A DNA stretch of 64,000 bases from Fibrobacter sp. Lineage in GTDB: Bacteria > Fibrobacterota > Fibrobacteria > Fibrobacterales > Fibrobacteraceae. How positions within the stretch are numbered: the stretch's first letter is position 1; each line of letters opens with the position of its first letter. Under the pieces are notes generated by a model. The model worked only from the letters and a program-made list of their open reading frames with translations. It made no database searches and was not told the DNA's origin. The stretch spans positions 1 to 64,000 of the forward strand of contig JAKSIK010000005.1 in the NCBI GenBank assembly GCA_024398835.1. Reading direction: 5' to 3'. A program made the translations under genes and the position numbers. Below, piece after piece: positions 24,794 through 33,367 of this stretch.

Positions 24794-25990
24794 ATGCAGC
24801 CACTGAGCAGTCGTACATCTACGTTTACGGATTCCGTCATCCGCCGCATGACGCGGGTTGCAAACGCCTGCGGTGCGGTAAACCTCTCTCAAGGCTTTCC
24901 CGATTTTGACCCGCCTAAGGCTTTGACGGACCGGCTTGCCGAAATTGGTCCCAAGGGCCCGCACCAGTACGCCATCACTTTTGGCGCAGAAAACTTTCGC
25001 GAGGCGTTGAGCGATAAGCATTTTCATTTTAGCGGCCTCAGGTATAATCCCCAGAAAGAGATGGTGGTGACCTGCGGTAGCACGGAAGCCATGATGGCGG
25101 CTATGATGTCCGTCTGCAATCCGGGCGAGAAGGTGGTGCTGTTCTCTCCCTTCTACGAGAACTACGGCGCCGATACCATTTTGTGCGGTGCGGAACCCAT
25201 CTATGTGCCCCTGGACCCGGACACTTTGAAGTTTGACGCGGATGTGCTGGAGTCTGCCATGAAGCAACCCCACGTGAAGGCATTGGTGCTCTGCAATCCT
25301 TCGAATCCTAGCGGAAAAGTCTTTACCCGCGAAGAGCTTCAGGTTATCGCAGATTTGGCCATCAAGTATGATTTGTATGTGATCACGGATGAGGTCTACG
25401 AGCACATTGTTTTTGAACCCCACAAGCATACCTACATCGCCACTTTGCCAGGCATGTTTGAACGCACCATTGAATGCAGCAGCTTGAGCAAAACCTATTC
25501 CATTACAGGTTGGCGTTTGGGTTATGTGTTGGCGGTGGAGCCCATTATGGACCGGCTGAAAAAAGTACATGACTTTTTGACGGTGGGTGCTGCGGCCCCT
25601 TTGATGGAAGCGGCTGTGACGGCGCTTCGTTTCGGTGACGATTACTACCAGGAACTTCAGGACCACTATACCCATATGCGGAACATGTTCATGGAGGGCC
25701 TCCGCAATCTGAATCTCAAGTTTATGGAGCCACAGGGTACCTACTTTGTGCTTCTGGACATCCGCGAATTTGGCTACGAGCAGAAGTTTGCAGGGAAACT
25801 GGCGGAAGGCGAATACATCGACGAAAAGTTCTGCATTGATTTGGCCCAGAAAGTGGGTGTTGCCGCAGTGCCTGGCTCCAGCTTTTTCAGGGAGCCGGTG
25901 AATCATTTGATCCGCCTCCATTTTGCGAAAAAAGATGAAACGCTAATTGAAGCGTTGAACCGCTTGGAAGGCATCGGAAAATTGAAGTGA
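24794..25990 (+). CDS. Class I/II PLP aminotransferase (methionine/aromatic type)
   Basis: 398 aa, fold-type I. Seen: NLSQGFPDFDPP, GSTEAM (phosphate-binding area), NPSNPSGKV, DEVYEH, the PLP-Lys in SLSKTYSITGWRLGY and RLHFAKKDETL. NLSQGFPDF is typical of methionine aminotransferases (YbdL-like) and kynurenine aminotransferases. It starts 1 nt after the STAS stop and overlaps tcdA by 4 bp, so the three are co-translated. The exact substrate is not decidable here. Confidence 0.82.
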   Translation: MQPLSSRTSTFTDSVIRRMTRVANACGAVNLSQGFPDFDPPKALTDRLAEIGPKGPHQYAITFGAENFREALSDKHFHFSGLRYNPQKEMVVTCGSTEAMMAAMMSVCNPGEKVVLFSPFYENYGADTILCGAEPIYVPLDPDTLKFDADVLESAMKQPHVKALVLCNPSNPSGKVFTREELQVIADLAIKYDLYVITDEVYEHIVFEPHKHTYIATLPGMFERTIECSSLSKTYSITGWRLGYVLAVEPIMDRLKKVHDFLTVGAAAPLMEAAVTALRFGDDYYQELQDHYTHMRNMFMEGLRNLNLKFMEPQGTYFVLLDIREFGYEQKFAGKLAEGEYIDEKFCIDLAQKVGVAAVPGSSFFREPVNHLIRLHFAKKDETLIEALNRLEGIGKLK

Positions 25991-26673
25991 GCGAACGCCT
26001 TAGCCGCATAGAAAGCTTGATTGGCGCCGATGCCTTGGAACGCTTGGGAAAACTCCGTGTGGCCATTTTTGGTGTGGGCGGTGTAGGCAGCGTGTGCGCA
26101 GAGTCGTTAGTTCGCAGTGGCGTTTGTCATTTGACGCTTGTGGATAGCGACTGCGTTGTGGAAAGTAACATCAACCGTCAATTGCCGGCCATGATTCCTA
26201 CCATTGGGTGCCCGAAAGTGGATGTGCTGGCGGAACACTTCGCCGATATTAATCCTGAGGCGGAAATTGTGCCAGTGCAGGCCCTGTATTCTATGGCAGA
26301 TCGCGACCAGTTCAACTTCGCGAATTTTGACGTGGTTGTCGATGCCATCGATAGCCTTGCCCATAAGATTGATTTGCTGGCGACCGCAAGTGAGGCGGGT
26401 TGCCAAGTGTTCTGCAGTCTTGGTGCCGCAGGGAAGTTGGACCCTACGCAGGTCCGTACTGCAAGCATTTGGGAAACCTCTGGCTGCCCCTTGGGTAAGC
26501 TAGTGCGGAATGGTCTTCGCAAGCGCGAGTTCAAGGGCGATTTTCAGGCGGTTTACAGCCTGGAGAAAAACATCAAAACCTCAGACCTCGGGAGCGCCAT
26601 GCCCGTAACGGCTGCGTTTGGCCTTGCCCTCAGCAGCCTTGTGATTCGCTCGGTACTGCCACCTGAAAATTAG
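25987..26673 (+). CDS. tcdA: tRNA threonylcarbamoyladenosine dehydratase (E1-like)
   Basis: 228 aa, GTG start overlapping the aminotransferase stop (GTGA). ThiF/MoeB/HesA E1-like fold with the nucleotide loop FGVGGVGSVCAE, LVDSDCVVESNINRQ, VDAIDS and TSGCPLGKLVRNGLRKR near the C-terminus. Length and the absence of the two CxxC zinc pairs of MoeB/ThiF favour TcdA (CsdL), which cyclises t6A37 to ct6A. That links it in function with tsaB in this window. No csdA/csdE neighbours. Confidence 0.85.
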   Translation: MSERLSRIESLIGADALERLGKLRVAIFGVGGVGSVCAESLVRSGVCHLTLVDSDCVVESNINRQLPAMIPTIGCPKVDVLAEHFADINPEAEIVPVQALYSMADRDQFNFANFDVVVDAIDSLAHKIDLLATASEAGCQVFCSLGAAGKLDPTQVRTASIWETSGCPLGKLVRNGLRKREFKGDFQAVYSLEKNIKTSDLGSAMPVTAAFGLALSSLVIRSVLPPEN

Positions 26674-26706
26674 CCAAGTCTAACTTTTATTAGCCTAGGC
26701 TAACTT
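26674..26706. other. Short intergenic with palindrome between convergent genes
   Basis: A perfect 14-bp palindrome TTAGCCTAGGCTAA (26691-26704) is flanked by two copies of CTAACTTTTAT (26680 and 26700 areas). It may act as a weak bidirectional terminator between tcdA and the AlkD-like gene. Confidence 0.4.
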
Positions 26707-27408
26707 TTATCGTTCTACTTTCAGCGTTCGCAGATACGCCTTCTGCTCGTCGGTAATGCGGTAGCTTTCGCAGGCCTTCTGGATGGTCTTGTTGTGAACC
26801 CAGGGGGAGAACTTCTTCTTTTCAATGTAGGGAATGGTGGCGTCCCATTGCTTGGCGAGCGCTGTCGCGAAGAACCAGGCAATCATCATGTTCACATAGT
26901 ATTCGTCGCTTTTCACCACAGCGGGAATCTTCAGATACTCGGGCTTGAAATCGGCATCCAGAAAGTGGCTCATGAGCATCTCTATTCCAAAACGGCAGGT
27001 GTAGGTTTCTTTGGAGGCCGCCCACTCCCGAATCTTGGGCAGAAGTTCGGCTTTGTGTTTGGCAAAAATCTTGGGACTCATGATGTCGCAAACCGCCCAG
27101 TTATCAACGTATGGCAAAAACTTGTCCGTCTCTTCCACCGCTTCCGCAAAATCCTTGATAGCGGAAATCAGAAGCCCGTGAAGCATGTTCTCGTCGTAGT
27201 ACTTGTGGGGAAGTGCCTTCAAGAAATCCTGGTGACCCGCATCCTTGATGTATTCTTTGGCAATGGCCCGCACTTCGGGAACTCGCACGCCGATGAAGGT
27301 TTCTGCGGGAATGGTGGGAGTGAGTTTTGCCTGAAACGCGGCGTATGCCTCGTCCCGATGACCAAAGAGAATCTTTTGGACTTTTGCAACTTCTTTTTTG
27401 TTTGCCAT
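26707..27408 (-). CDS. DNA alkylation repair protein, AlkD-like (HEAT-like repeats)
   Basis: 233 aa from ATG 27408, which has a GAGG site; the earlier in-frame start is in the ispG promoter area. Built of helical HEAT-like repeats. Family marks: FIGVRVPEVRAIAKEY, YYDENMLHGLLI, the core VDNWAVCDIMSPKIF (Trp and Asp that contact the lesion in AlkD), and FGIEMLMSHFLD. It probably excises N3/N7-alkylated bases by AlkD-type glycosylase action. Together with the ogt gene further on, the window carries two alkylation-repair genes. Confidence 0.85.
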   Translation of the reverse strand: MANKKEVAKVQKILFGHRDEAYAAFQAKLTPTIPAETFIGVRVPEVRAIAKEYIKDAGHQDFLKALPHKYYDENMLHGLLISAIKDFAEAVEETDKFLPYVDNWAVCDIMSPKIFAKHKAELLPKIREWAASKETYTCRFGIEMLMSHFLDADFKPEYLKIPAVVKSDEYYVNMMIAWFFATALAKQWDATIPYIEKKKFSPWVHNKTIQKACESYRITDEQKAYLRTLKVER

Positions 27409-27553
27409 AAATTCCTCTGTTTTGTTCCGGCGCCCGCGCAGAATAGCATGAGTATGACGACCGTATTCCAATCCATTATCCAAAAAATAGCAAAATGTGG
27501 CGAAATTGCATAATTTGCCCGTTTTGAACCAGTTCGGGCCAACCCATTTTACC

Positions 27554-27559
27554 TACATT
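27554..27559 (+). promoter_or_regulatory. -10-like box TACATT, 6 nt before ispG start
   Basis: CTACATT, 6 nt, then ATG 27566. It fits the leaderless-type pattern and decides the ispG start. Confidence 0.45.
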
Positions 27560-27565
27560 TTAGGC

Positions 27566-29305
27566 ATGCAAGATTTTATGAAATTCCCCTATGTTGACGA
27601 CCGCTTCAAGGCGGTGCGCAGGGAGACGGTGCAGGTCCGCGTTGGCCGTGCCCTGATTGGTGGCGATGCCCCTATTTTAGTTCAGTCCATGACCACGACG
27701 AAGCCGAAGGATGTGGATGAGACTGTGCGTCAGACTTTGGCCTTGGCCGCTGCGGGTTGCGGGCTGGTACGTATTACGGCCCCCACATTTGCCGATGCCT
27801 GTGGTTTGGAAGAGGTGATGAAGCGGGTTCGCGCTGCCGGTTGTGATGTTCCCGTTTCTGCAGATATTCATTTCCAGCCCAAGGCCGCTTTCGAGGCCCT
27901 CAAGTGGGTGGAAAAAGTCCGCATCAATCCCGGTAACTTCGTGGATACGGGCATTCTCACTCTCGAAAATCAGACGGACAAGATGTTTGATGAGGGGAAG
28001 GAAAAGGTGGCGGAGGCATTTACGCCTTTTGTGCAGGAGGCGAAGCGCCTCGGTCGTGCCATTCGCATTGGCGTGAACCACGGCTCCCTTTCGGCCCGCA
28101 TGATTTACCGCTATGGCGACACCGTGGAAGGCATGGTGGAAAGCGCCATCGAGTATTTGGCGGTTTGCGAAGCGGAACATTTTGACCAGGTGGTGCTGAG
28201 CCTTAAGTCCAGCAATCCCCGTGTGGCCATTGCGGCTTACCGTTTGCTGGCGGCCCGCTTGAAAGAGGAAAAGTTTAAGCCGTACCCGTTCCACGTGGGT
28301 GTGACGGAGGCTGGCGCTGGCGCCGATGGACGTTTGAAGTCTGCTGCCGGTATCGGAGCGTTGCTGCTCGATGGTCTTGCCGATACGATTCGCGTTTCCT
28401 TGACGGAAGACCCTGTGGCGGAAGTGCCCGTGGCTCAGGAGCTGATTCGGGTTTGCGCTTTGGATGCAAATGCGCCCAAGTTTGATGTGCCGGCCTGGAA
28501 GAAGGACCCGTACCACTATGCTCGTCGTGAATCCACGCCTGTGGTTTTGTCTGGGGTGGAGATGGGCGGCTCTCAGCCTGTGAAGGTTGGCGTGAAGGCC
28601 GCGGCCTTGAGCTCCACAAAGGAGCGTCGTAGCCCGGAATTTGCTTTGGCTGGCTTTGAAAACAAGCCTTTGGTCACCATTAAGGATGCGATGGATGTGG
28701 CGGGTTTTGCTGCAAATCCTTCTGCAGTGCCGGAAAACAGCCTTTTCTGCTATACGGGTGCAGATCTGGTGCCCGGTGTTCGAGCCTTGGCTTCTGCTTT
28801 GGATGCTGCAGGACGCAAAGACCCCATTCTCCTCTATGCAAAAATTGACAAGAGCGAGGGTGCGCAGCTGAAGGTGGCTGCAGAGTTGGGAAGCCTTTTG
28901 ACCGATGGTCTTGGCGATGCCGTCTGCATTGAGGGTGGCGAGTCTGAGACCGCAACTGTGGCCTTGACGTTTGACATTCTGCAGGCCGCCGCGTGCCGCC
29001 GCAGCAAGACGAACTTCATTAGCTGCCCGGGTTGCGGCCGCACGCTGTACGACATTCGCACGGTGCTGGGGAAAATCAAGGAACGCTTTGGCCACTTGCA
29101 GGATATCTCCATCGCCGTGATGGGCTGCATCGTGAACGGCCCGGGCGAAATGGCGGACGCCGACTTCGGCTACGTCGGAGGCGGCCCCGGCCGTATTACT
29201 CTTTTCGAAGGCAAGACTGCTGTCAAAAAGAACATCCCCGAAGAAAACGCCATCGAGGAACTCGTGAATTTACTCAAGGAGAAGGGCCGCTGGCAGGAAC
29301 CGTAA
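27566..29305 (+). CDS. ispG: 4-hydroxy-3-methylbut-2-en-1-yl diphosphate synthase (large form)
   Basis: 579 aa; the MEP-pathway enzyme that converts MEcPP to HMBPP. An N-terminal TIM barrel (ILVQSMTTTKPKDV; VSADIHFQP; VRINPGNFVD; NHGSLSARM) is followed by an insertion domain of about 200 residues, then the Fe-S domain with CPGCGRTLYD, MGCIVNGPGEM and the Cys ligands of a 4Fe-4S cluster. The three-domain form matches IspG of plants, Chlamydia and Bacteroidetes, longer than E. coli IspG (372 aa). The start ATG 27566 follows the TACATT box; 27578 is the alternative, and the track's earlier start is inside divergent promoter DNA. Confidence 0.92.
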   Translation: MQDFMKFPYVDDRFKAVRRETVQVRVGRALIGGDAPILVQSMTTTKPKDVDETVRQTLALAAAGCGLVRITAPTFADACGLEEVMKRVRAAGCDVPVSADIHFQPKAAFEALKWVEKVRINPGNFVDTGILTLENQTDKMFDEGKEKVAEAFTPFVQEAKRLGRAIRIGVNHGSLSARMIYRYGDTVEGMVESAIEYLAVCEAEHFDQVVLSLKSSNPRVAIAAYRLLAARLKEEKFKPYPFHVGVTEAGAGADGRLKSAAGIGALLLDGLADTIRVSLTEDPVAEVPVAQELIRVCALDANAPKFDVPAWKKDPYHYARRESTPVVLSGVEMGGSQPVKVGVKAAALSSTKERRSPEFALAGFENKPLVTIKDAMDVAGFAANPSAVPENSLFCYTGADLVPGVRALASALDAAGRKDPILLYAKIDKSEGAQLKVAAELGSLLTDGLGDAVCIEGGESETATVALTFDILQAAACRRSKTNFISCPGCGRTLYDIRTVLGKIKERFGHLQDISIAVMGCIVNGPGEMADADFGYVGGGPGRITLFEGKTAVKKNIPEENAIEELVNLLKEKGRWQEP

Positions 29306-29361
29306 CTCCGCCCACCCGACTCGCAAAAAATTTTAAAACTCAAAAATAAGGACAAAATATC

Positions 29362-30528
29362 ATGGCAACTATCAAGACTATGAACAACATTTCCAAGAAA
29401 GGCCTGAGCCTGTTTGGCTCGTTCTACCAGGTTTCCGACTCCGTCGAAAATCCGGATGCCATCTTGGTGCGTTCTGCCCAGGTCGATACGGACAACTTCC
29501 AGAACCTTCTCGCCGTGGCCCGTGCTGGTGCCGGCGTGAACAACATCACCATCGACAAGGCCAGTGCAAAGGGCGTCTGCGTGTTCAACACTCCGGGTGC
29601 CAACGCCAACGCTGTTGCAGAACTCGTGATGACCGTGCTCGGCATGGCTGTGCGTAACGTTGCCCAGGCCGCCAATTGGGTCAAGGCTCTCGACGTGAAC
29701 GACCCGGACATGGCCAAGACTGTTGAAAGCGGCAAGAAGAAGTTCGCCGGTATGGAACTCGCTGGCAAGACCCTCGGCGTGATTGGCCTTGGCAAGATCG
29801 GCGTGCTCGTCGCTAACTATGCCCGTTGGAAGAACATGCGCGTGCTCGCTTACGAACCGTATCCGAATGCTGCCAACATGCACGAACTTTCCAACAAGGT
29901 TGAAATTGCCGACCTCGACACCGTCATCGCCAATTCCGACTTCCTCACCGTGCACGTTCCGTTCATCAAGGGCGTTACCGAAAACCTCCTCAACCGCAAG
30001 AACCTTGCCAACTTCAAGGGTTCCTACATCATGAACTTCGCCCGCGGCGGCCTTGTGGAAATGGATCCGATTTACGAAATGCTCGCAAACGATACCTTGA
30101 AGGGCTACCTCTGCGACTTCCCGGATGCCAAGCAGATCCAGAACGACAAGATCATGTGCTTCCCGCACCTCGGCGCTTCCACTGAAGAAGCCGAAGAAAA
30201 CTGCGCCGTGATGGCCGTCGAAGAATTGAAGGACTACATCGAATTCGGTTGCGTCCGCAATTCCGTGAACTTCCCGGCCCTCGTCGATCACCCGCACATG
30301 GGCGTCAAGAGCCGCGTTGTGGTGATTAACGAAGACGTGCCCAACATGATTTCTGAAATCACGAAGGTGTTCGGTGCCGAAGGCATCAACATTGCTTCCT
30401 TCAGCAACAAGAGCAACGGCAAGATTGGTTACAACCTTGTTGACGTCGAAAGCAAGGTGGATGATTCCATCGTCGAAAAGCTTTCCAAGCTCGACAAGGT
30501 CATCAAGGTCCGCGTCATTCATTTCTAG
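29362..30528 (+). CDS. serA: D-3-phosphoglycerate dehydrogenase
   Basis: 388 aa. First step of serine synthesis. NAD-binding Rossmann part with GVIGLGKIGVLVANYA, then FLTVHVPFIKGVTENLLN, MNFARGGLVEMD, and the catalytic-type His in FPHLGASTEEAEENCA; a C-terminal ACT domain (VINEDVPNMISEITKVFG) offers serine feedback. Its codons are strongly biased to C-ending forms compared with its neighbours, the mark of a highly expressed gene. An AAGGA site lies before ATG 29362. The stop TAG is followed by an open frame that leads straight into rsgA. Confidence 0.92.
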   Translation: MATIKTMNNISKKGLSLFGSFYQVSDSVENPDAILVRSAQVDTDNFQNLLAVARAGAGVNNITIDKASAKGVCVFNTPGANANAVAELVMTVLGMAVRNVAQAANWVKALDVNDPDMAKTVESGKKKFAGMELAGKTLGVIGLGKIGVLVANYARWKNMRVLAYEPYPNAANMHELSNKVEIADLDTVIANSDFLTVHVPFIKGVTENLLNRKNLANFKGSYIMNFARGGLVEMDPIYEMLANDTLKGYLCDFPDAKQIQNDKIMCFPHLGASTEEAEENCAVMAVEELKDYIEFGCVRNSVNFPALVDHPHMGVKSRVVVINEDVPNMISEITKVFGAEGINIASFSNKSNGKIGYNLVDVESKVDDSIVEKLSKLDKVIKVRVIHF

Positions 30529-30615
30529 TCCGCTGGCGCAGAACTCCTGCGCGAAAATGGGTGCATTATAGACGAGTTTGGTGAAAATCTTGAAGAAGAG
30601 ACGCCGCTGAGAAGT

Positions 30616-31737
30616 GTGCGCCCTACTCGTCGTGACCATCGTAGCCGTCGCATCGATGTGATGCGGGAAATGGAATCCGGAGTGGTGGATGAACGCCCCA
30701 CGAAGGAGCGCTTCAGCCGCGAATTCAAGAAGGCAAAAATCAAGCGGGTCAAGAATCCGGTAGAAAATATCGGAGAGGAGAACTGCGTCGAAGGCTTGGT
30801 GCTGGAAGTGCACCGCCGCACCTGCGAAGTCCGCCTTGATGATGGGTTGGTTGTTACTGCCATGTATCGCGCCACAACTTCCAAAACTTTGGGCGAATTC
30901 CCTGCAGTCGGTGATCGTGTCCTCCTCGGGCTGGTGAATGACGGTGAAGATGCGGGCGATGGCGTCGGCTCTCAAAAATACTGCGTGGTGCGGGTTCTTC
31001 CGCGTAAGAGTGAACTCAAACGCCCTGGCCCGCGGGACAGTTTCCATCGGGAGTTGACTCTTGCCGCCAATGTGGACCAGGTCGTCATTGTCGCAAGTGT
31101 TGCGCAACCGGAATTCAACTACGGGTTCATGGACCGCTATCTCCTGGCTGCAAACTTGAACAACTTGCCCTTTGTCCTCGTCCTCACGAAAATGGACTTG
31201 CTGGAAAATCCCTCTATGGAAGCTCTTCCAGAATCCATTCGGGACTTTGCCTCCATTGTAGACAAATGCATCCCGGTCAGCGTGAAGACAGGCGCAGGCC
31301 TAGCGGAACTCCGCCTAGAACTGGACGGCAAATCCTCCGTATTTAGCGGCCAGAGCGGGGTAGGGAAGTCAACGCTTGTGAATGCATTAGTTCCTGATGC
31401 GGAACTCGCCACAGGCGAAGTCCGCGAACGCGATGGCAAGGGCCGCCATACTACGACTTCCTCCAGCCTCTTTGATTTGCCGCTGGCGGATTTCCCCAAG
31501 GGCGGTAACGTCATCGACACGCCGGGCATCCGCTCCATCGGCCTTATGGAACTGGAAAGCGAAACGCTGGCGAAAATCTTCCCGGGATTCTTTGAAGATG
31601 ACCGCTTCACCTGCAAGTACAGCAACTGCATTCATTTGCGGGAGCCGGGCTGCGCTGTCCGCGAGGCCGTCAATGCTGGCCGCATTACAAAGGCGCGCTA
31701 CGCCAGTTACTGCCGCATCTTGAACGCGAAGGATTAA
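30616..31737 (+). CDS. rsgA: Ribosome small-subunit maturation GTPase RsgA
   Basis: 373 aa from the GTG at 30616. A basic N-terminal stretch and an OB fold (GLVLEVHRRTCEVRLDDG; PAVGDRVLL) are followed by a circularly permuted GTPase: LVLTKMDLL (G4), SVKTGAG (G5), SGQSGVGKSTLVN (G1), DTPGIRS (G3). A zinc site has CKYSNCIHLREPGC. It matures the 30S subunit. The frame is open upstream back to the serA stop without an ATG, so a longer or non-canonical start is possible; ATG 30661 would also leave the OB fold intact. Confidence 0.9.
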   Translation: MRPTRRDHRSRRIDVMREMESGVVDERPTKERFSREFKKAKIKRVKNPVENIGEENCVEGLVLEVHRRTCEVRLDDGLVVTAMYRATTSKTLGEFPAVGDRVLLGLVNDGEDAGDGVGSQKYCVVRVLPRKSELKRPGPRDSFHRELTLAANVDQVVIVASVAQPEFNYGFMDRYLLAANLNNLPFVLVLTKMDLLENPSMEALPESIRDFASIVDKCIPVSVKTGAGLAELRLELDGKSSVFSGQSGVGKSTLVNALVPDAELATGEVRERDGKGRHTTTSSSLFDLPLADFPKGGNVIDTPGIRSIGLMELESETLAKIFPGFFEDDRFTCKYSNCIHLREPGCAVREAVNAGRITKARYASYCRILNAKD

Positions 31738-31740
31738 GGC

Positions 31741-32148
31741 ATGGGTGTCGTTGCAAAAATAATGCTGGTGGCATCCATTCTCATGATGGGGTATCAGATT
31801 TCCCAGGCCCTCATGTCGTACAAGACTTTGTGCGAAAAGGCAGAGGAACTGAAGAAATTGGCGTCAGAAAATACGGCTTCGGAGTCGGAACTTCGTCGCT
31901 CCAATTTTCTCCTTTCCTTCCTCTTGTCCCTGGTTTATGTGGTTCTTGCCTATTTTTCTGATTTTACTTATTGGATTGTGGCCCTCGTGACCGCAAAACT
32001 AGCCCTTACCCTTTACTTATCCGATGTTTTCTTGGTGCAGATTCTCCGCTGCGATACGGTGTCTCAAAAATTTTATATACTTTCAAAGTGGGATGCCGTG
32101 CTGAATAGCTTGGTGAGCCTAGCGTTGGCACTGCTTCTCGTTTTATAG
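31741..32148 (+). CDS. Small hydrophobic membrane protein, unknown
   Basis: 135 aa. Not recognised. Hydrophobic segments at about 5-25, 55-72, 75-98 and 118-135 suggest three or four membrane helices, with a charged loop (KTLCEKAEELKKLASENTASESELRR) between the first two. It starts 3 nt after rsgA and ends 9 nt before a beta-barrel gene, so it is part of a plus-strand operon with rsgA, the barrel and nadD. Confidence 0.55.
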   Translation: MGVVAKIMLVASILMMGYQISQALMSYKTLCEKAEELKKLASENTASESELRRSNFLLSFLLSLVYVVLAYFSDFTYWIVALVTAKLALTLYLSDVFLVQILRCDTVSQKFYILSKWDAVLNSLVSLALALLLVL

Positions 32149-32157
32149 GATTTGGTA

Positions 32158-32736
32158 ATGAAGTCTGGTTTTTATGCCTTTTTGATGTGCTTTGGCCTTC
32201 TCTTTGCGGGCCTTGGTCACGCGCAGGAAGTGGTTCCCGGCGGTGGTGCCGGAACTGCGATTTCCACCCCGATTTTTTTAGGGGCGGCCCTTGGCTTTGG
32301 CTCTGGTACGGGTGTTGGAAACGATAAGGGTTTGGGCTTCCGTCAGATTGAGCCCATGATTGGCGCGTGGCTTCCGGGACTGGGTTTCCTTCGCATTGGC
32401 TATGGCTTCTTTGATTATTCCGAAGAAGCGGATAACGGTAAGGATGTAGAAGTGGACCATTCCGATTTTGATGTGGAATTGGGGGCTCATGTACTTGGCA
32501 CGCTTTATTTGGAAGGCGGTTATTCCAGAGTCAAGGAGCTTTCTGATTTGGGAGACGTTGCCTGGAATGAATGGTATGCGGGTTTTGGCACAATCTTTAA
32601 CATTTTTGCGAAGACAATGCTCTTCACGGATATTACCTACCACTGGGTTTTGGACCATTATGATCCTTTCCAGAGCAAATCCGTTTCCGGAAGCCGCTTG
32701 CAGTTGAACTTAGGTTTTGCTGCCTATGTCTACTAA
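32158..32736 (+). CDS. Outer-membrane beta-barrel-like secreted protein, unknown
   Basis: 192 aa from ATG 32158, with an AGGA site. A clear signal peptide with likely cleavage after LGHAQ (about residue 23). The mature part has alternating aromatic/Gly-rich strands (GAALGFGSGTG, FLRIGYGFFDY, LEGGYSRVKEL, LQLNLGFAAYVY) and ends in an aromatic, which fits a small outer-membrane barrel of about eight strands. It overlaps the start of nadD by 11 bp. No homologue is named from sequence alone. Confidence 0.6.
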   Translation: MKSGFYAFLMCFGLLFAGLGHAQEVVPGGGAGTAISTPIFLGAALGFGSGTGVGNDKGLGFRQIEPMIGAWLPGLGFLRIGYGFFDYSEEADNGKDVEVDHSDFDVELGAHVLGTLYLEGGYSRVKELSDLGDVAWNEWYAGFGTIFNIFAKTMLFTDITYHWVLDHYDPFQSKSVSGSRLQLNLGFAAYVY

Positions 32737-33361
32737 AAACGTAGCCATTCTCGGGGGAGCTTTCGACCCCGTTCATCAAGATCATGTGACGGTGGCAAAG
32801 ACTTGCCTTGACCGCGGTTTTTGCGATGAAGTATGGTTCATGCCTAGTCCGGATCGCTGGGACAAGACTCTCCACGCAAGCCCGGAAGACCGCTTTGCCA
32901 TGCTGGAAATGGCATTCTCGGGTGATAAGCGATTGGTACTTTCAGACCTGGAGATTCAGCAAGGGGATTTTCGCGGTTCCTACGTCTTTCTGATGGGCGT
33001 GAAGGAGAAGTTTCCGGATATAAACTTCCGCTTGCTGGTTGGCGCCGACAGTTACGGCAACATCCCGCATTGGCGTGACCCCATGAATTTTTACGGCACG
33101 AACTACAACGGCCCGATGCTATTGCGGGATATTGAACTGATTGTCTTTGCCCGCAATGGATACCCCAAGCCCGACGTGGAAGCCCACAATGCAAACGGCT
33201 ATGCTCCGCTGCTGTGGCTTGGGCCCGAGGAAGGCTTCAACGGCGTCTATTCCAGCACCAACATCCGGAAGAGCCTGCTTTGCAACCGTAGCGAATGTCC
33301 CGCGGGCCTGCTGCCCGAAATTTACCAGTACATTCTGGAGCGGGATTTGTATAAGGAATGA
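32726..33361 (+). CDS. nadD: Nicotinate-nucleotide adenylyltransferase
   Basis: 211 aa from ATG 32726. Nucleotidyltransferase fold with GGAFDPVHQDHV (the GxFxPxHxGH motif, Gln for the Gly), WFMPSPDRWDK, GADSYGNIPHW and the ISSTxIR-type YSSTNIRKSL. It makes NaAD (deamido-NAD) from NaMN and ATP in NAD synthesis. An earlier TTG reading is unlikely. The gene overlaps the barrel gene by 11 bp and is followed by a DUF2914 gene after 6 nt. Confidence 0.88.
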   Translation: MSTKNVAILGGAFDPVHQDHVTVAKTCLDRGFCDEVWFMPSPDRWDKTLHASPEDRFAMLEMAFSGDKRLVLSDLEIQQGDFRGSYVFLMGVKEKFPDINFRLLVGADSYGNIPHWRDPMNFYGTNYNGPMLLRDIELIVFARNGYPKPDVEAHNANGYAPLLWLGPEEGFNGVYSSTNIRKSLLCNRSECPAGLLPEIYQYILERDLYKE

Positions 33362-33367
33362 TTCCTG

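Noticed and set aside
27677-29095. Minus-strand ORF of 472 codons over ispG
   Set aside because: Antisense to the whole ispG coding region with no recognisable domain.
29170-31107. Minus-strand ORF of 645 codons over serA and rsgA
   Set aside because: Antisense to two well-supported genes; the long open frame reflects the strong codon bias of serA.
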